The notes under the pieces are model-generated. The model was not told where the DNA came from. It was given only the letters and a program-made list of their open reading frames with translations, and ran no database searches. A stretch of DNA of 9,623 nt, taken from contig PDOX01000027.1 in NCBI GenBank assembly GCA_002746475.1, forward strand, positions 1 to 9,623, read 5' to 3'. Below, one piece after another: positions 8,501 to 9,623 of the stretch. A program made the position numbers and the translations under genes. The DNA comes from a candidate division SR1 bacterium. Its GTDB lineage: Bacteria > Patescibacteriota > Gracilibacteria > Absconditabacterales > Absconditicoccaceae. Positions within the stretch are counted from its first letter, which is position 1, and each line of letters starts with the position of its first letter.

Positions 8501-8783
8501 AAAGTTTGTCCAAGTCCTCAAATCTCACCTCCAAGATAAACGATATCCTTTCTACAATCAAGAACTCAAATCCTACTTTACACAATTAAAAACAGACAAA
8601 ACGAATAAAGTATATGACACTGCTACGATACACAATTATTTTGAAAAACCTCAAAAAACTTTGCTTGATACCCGAATACAAAAAAATATACTGGAAAAGA
8701 TTCCAGCAGAACGAAAAGAAAAATATTGGTCCTTATATGATGTATATATGGAGGAGCTAAACCGCCAAGCTGAGGAAATATAA
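5478..8783 (+). CDS. Lamin-tail-like/SNase (thermonuclease) surface protein, C-terminal part
   Basis: Continuation of the preceding frame. ATG 5478 opens this frame, but real similarity starts at about 5520. Serial beta domains begin near EIYAYDKLYIEVTN (5520), LTISEIFPGNQ (6112), EIKTIKYHSPELQQITLKS (6687), and YLTITNIDYNPKG (7053). An SNase domain follows (7405-7830, residues about 643-784 counted from 5478). It has DGDT (652-655), RLLGVDAPE (Arg668, Asp673, Glu676) and DKFGR (Arg721), matching staphylococcal nuclease Asp21, Arg35, Asp40, Glu43 and Arg87, and ends ..LGMW. This domain hydrolyses DNA and RNA with Ca2+. Another beta domain (7918-8199) precedes a Lys/Ser-rich stretch (about residues 965-995) and a charged helical tail. 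A Gly6 run (379-384) alternates GGN and TGA. TGA 7710 encodes the conserved GYA glycine. Stop is TAA. Likely extracellular, with the basic tail perhaps binding DNA or the envelope; that last point is inference. Confidence 0.85.
5505..5523 (+). other. Frameshift junction (-1) inside the surface nuclease gene
   Basis: Coding character passes from the frame of 4465 to the frame of 5520 here, at the end of a Thr/Gly/Asn linker. No canonical X_XXY_YYZ slippery heptamer is visible. One missing base (or two extra, or a larger deletion equivalent to these) would restore one frame. An assembly or sequencing indel, a true mutation and recoding are all possible. Confidence 0.75.
7010..7037 (+). repeat. 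Family B repeat, in frame inside the surface nuclease
   Basis: TGTCATTCAGAGCGAAAGCG plus AAGAATCC matches the copy at 7883 and the reverse of 8925-8953. It is translated as VIQSESEES in the linker just before the beta domain beginning YLTITNIDYNP. Confidence 0.7.
7883..7914 (+). repeat. Family B repeat, second in-frame copy
   Basis: TGTCATTCTGAGCGGTAGCG plus AAGAGTCTATTT. It is translated as VILSGSEESI in the linker between the SNase domain and the last beta domain (DIKIQHINYNP). Its placement parallels the 7010 copy: both come immediately before a domain with an I..INYNP or I..IDYNP start. Confidence 0.7.
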
Positions 8784-8822
8784 GATATGAGGTTGGAAGA
8801 AAGTTCTGAAGAAGAGAAAAAG

Positions 8823-8868
8823 GTCCCCCTTAGAAGGGGGATGTCCCGCTTTGCGGGACAGGGGGGGT
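8823..8868 (+). repeat. Family A-related double hairpin, intergenic
   Basis: Two strong hairpins: CCCCCT-TAGA-AGGGGG (8825-8840) and GTCCCGC-TTT-GCGGGAC (8843-8859), then GGGGGGG. The second is the exact reverse complement of hairpin 1 in the coding copy at 4672-4688, so this copy is probably in reverse orientation. No U tract follows, so it is a poor intrinsic terminator, though it is the only strong structure after the nuclease gene. Confidence 0.75.
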
Positions 8869-8880
8869 AGGGAAGAGAAA

Positions 8881-8953
8881 TGTCATCCAGAACCTGTAGG
8901 GTGAAGGATCCAGTGAACAGAAATAGATTCTTCGACTACGCCTCAGAATGACT
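8881..8953 (-). repeat. Family B palindromic repeat, full-length intergenic copy
   Basis: About 73 bases with imperfect terminal inverted repeats: TGTCATCCAGAAC at the left, and a right end whose reverse complement reads AGTCATTCTGAGG (9 of 13 matching). The right half (AGATTCTTCGACTACGCCTCAGAATGACT split over 8925-8953) matches the coding copies at 4764, 7010 and 7883. It follows the 8823-8868 element by twelve bases. Confidence 0.75.
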
Positions 8954-8980
8954 CTTATTTATTTACTACATAAAACATCT

Positions 8981-9623
8981 ATGCAAACAGAAACCATCGT
9001 AGCAACCAAAAACTGTACCGTATGTGCTACTGAATTTACAATAACAGACAAAGATTTGGAGTTTTACAAAAAAGTCTCGCCTTCGTTCAATTGAGAAAAA
9101 ATAGAAATCCCAACACCAACTCAATGTCCAAAATGTAGAGAAAGGAGAAGACTCTCGTTTAGAAATGAAAGAAAACTCTACAAAAGAAAGTGTGATTTTT
9201 CTGGGAAAGAAATTATTTCTATATACTCTCCCGATAAGCCCCACAAGGTCTATGACCAGAAAAATTGGCGAAGTGATCAACGAGATGCTTTGGAATATGG
9301 GAGAGATTTTGATTTTTCAAAAACTTTTTCAGAGCAATTTAATGCATTATTTATAGAAGTCCCACAATCAGCATTCCTTAATCTTCGCAACGAAAATTCA
9401 GAATATAATAACTTTATTTCTGACTGTAAAAATTGTTATTATTGCTATGATATCATTGATACAGAAGACACCCTGTATAGTACAAGAATAAAGAAGATTC
9501 AAGATTGTGTAGACAATTTTGACATTGTACAGTCAAATAATTCGTACCAATGTATTGTTGGTGATAATTTGAGAAAATGCTATTTTACATATCATTGTCA
9601 GGACTGTAATGATTCGCAGTTTC
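8981..9623 (+). CDS. Cys-rich zinc-ribbon-like conserved CPR protein, 3' end outside window
   Basis: 214 residues are visible from ATG 8981. CTVC (residues 12-15) and CPKCRERRR (about 49-57) form a probable N-terminal Zn-binding ribbon (CxxC...CxxC). A conserved block follows, with LSFRNERKLYKRKCDFSGKE and SIYSPDKPHKVYDQKNW, then YGRDFDFSKTF, then repeated Cys pairs (CKNCYYCYD, CYFTYHCQDC) that look like further metal-binding or degenerate repeats. From memory, proteins of this form are widespread in Patescibacteria and carry uninformative names; no biochemical role is known to me. TGA 9092 (SFN-Gly-EKIEIP) is read as Gly. Upstream lies only repeat DNA, and no SD or convincing promoter is seen. 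The sequence runs off the window edge. Confidence 0.85.

Noticed and set aside
8787..8870. Small open frame ATG to TAG after the nuclease gene
   Set aside because: Only 27 codons, half of it repeat hairpin sequence, with no start signal.
7010..8953. CRISPR-like array from the repeated TCATTCTGAG units
   Set aside because: The units are few, widely and irregularly spaced, in both orientations, and partly inside codons; no spacers.
8950..8980. Promoter for the Cys-rich protein
   Set aside because: Only a loose TACATA/CATAAA box near 8968-8974 and no -35 at proper spacing; the upstream DNA is a repeat.

Overview
The window looks like a piece of an ultrasmall Patescibacteria/CPR genome from the lineage that reads UGA as glycine (Gracilibacteria / Absconditabacteria, genetic code 25). 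Every real gene is broken by in-frame TGA under the standard code. The TGAs fall on invariant glycines: the Gly-Gly of the MurG GGY motif is TGA-TGA at 870-875, the MurG HE..PG glycine is TGA 954, and the nuclease GYA glycine is TGA 7710. All genes that end inside the window use TAA or TAG. TGG is still used for Trp, which argues against UGA=Trp. Background DNA is AT-rich, so short G/C-rich palindromes stand out.

Layout (all genes on +): (1) 2-463, 3' part of a HigA/VapI-type XRE antitoxin with an acidic tail. (2) 507-1637, murG, complete across six TGA codons. (3) 1638-1932, intergenic: a 94-bp three-hairpin repeat whose middle hairpin resembles a terminator, then a strong sigma70-type promoter. 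(4) 1933-4371, an 812-aa protein of unknown overall function with a C-terminal lysozyme-like (NPGN) domain. (5) 4372-4464, a second strong promoter and a UUCG-loop hairpin just before the start codon. (6) 4465-8783, a very large secreted or surface protein: signal peptide, repeat-derived linker, serial lamin-tail-like beta domains, a staphylococcal-nuclease (SNase) domain with all catalytic residues, another beta domain, and a Lys-rich basic tail. One frame change near 5505-5523 splits it into two reading frames. (7) 8784-8980, intergenic, nearly filled by two palindromic repeats. (8) 8981 to the window end, 5' part of a Cys-rich zinc-ribbon-like protein of a type I associate with CPR genomes.

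Two families of palindromic repeat run through the window. Family A is a 93-94 bp three-hairpin element (1719-1812, 4662-4754, relatives at 4605-4635 and 8823-8868). Family B is a TCATTCTGAG-type element (4764-4786, 7010-7037, 7883-7914, 8881-8953). Copies lie both between genes and in frame inside the secreted nuclease, where they encode inter-domain linkers. Paired stems differ between family A copies while pairing is kept. This is the least expected signal here.

Functionally, the genes suggest cell-envelope work: peptidoglycan precursor synthesis (MurG), a possible peptidoglycan-cleaving or -binding protein, and an exported nuclease that could scavenge nucleotides. That would suit a reduced host-attached or scavenging bacterium, but the lifestyle link is inference.
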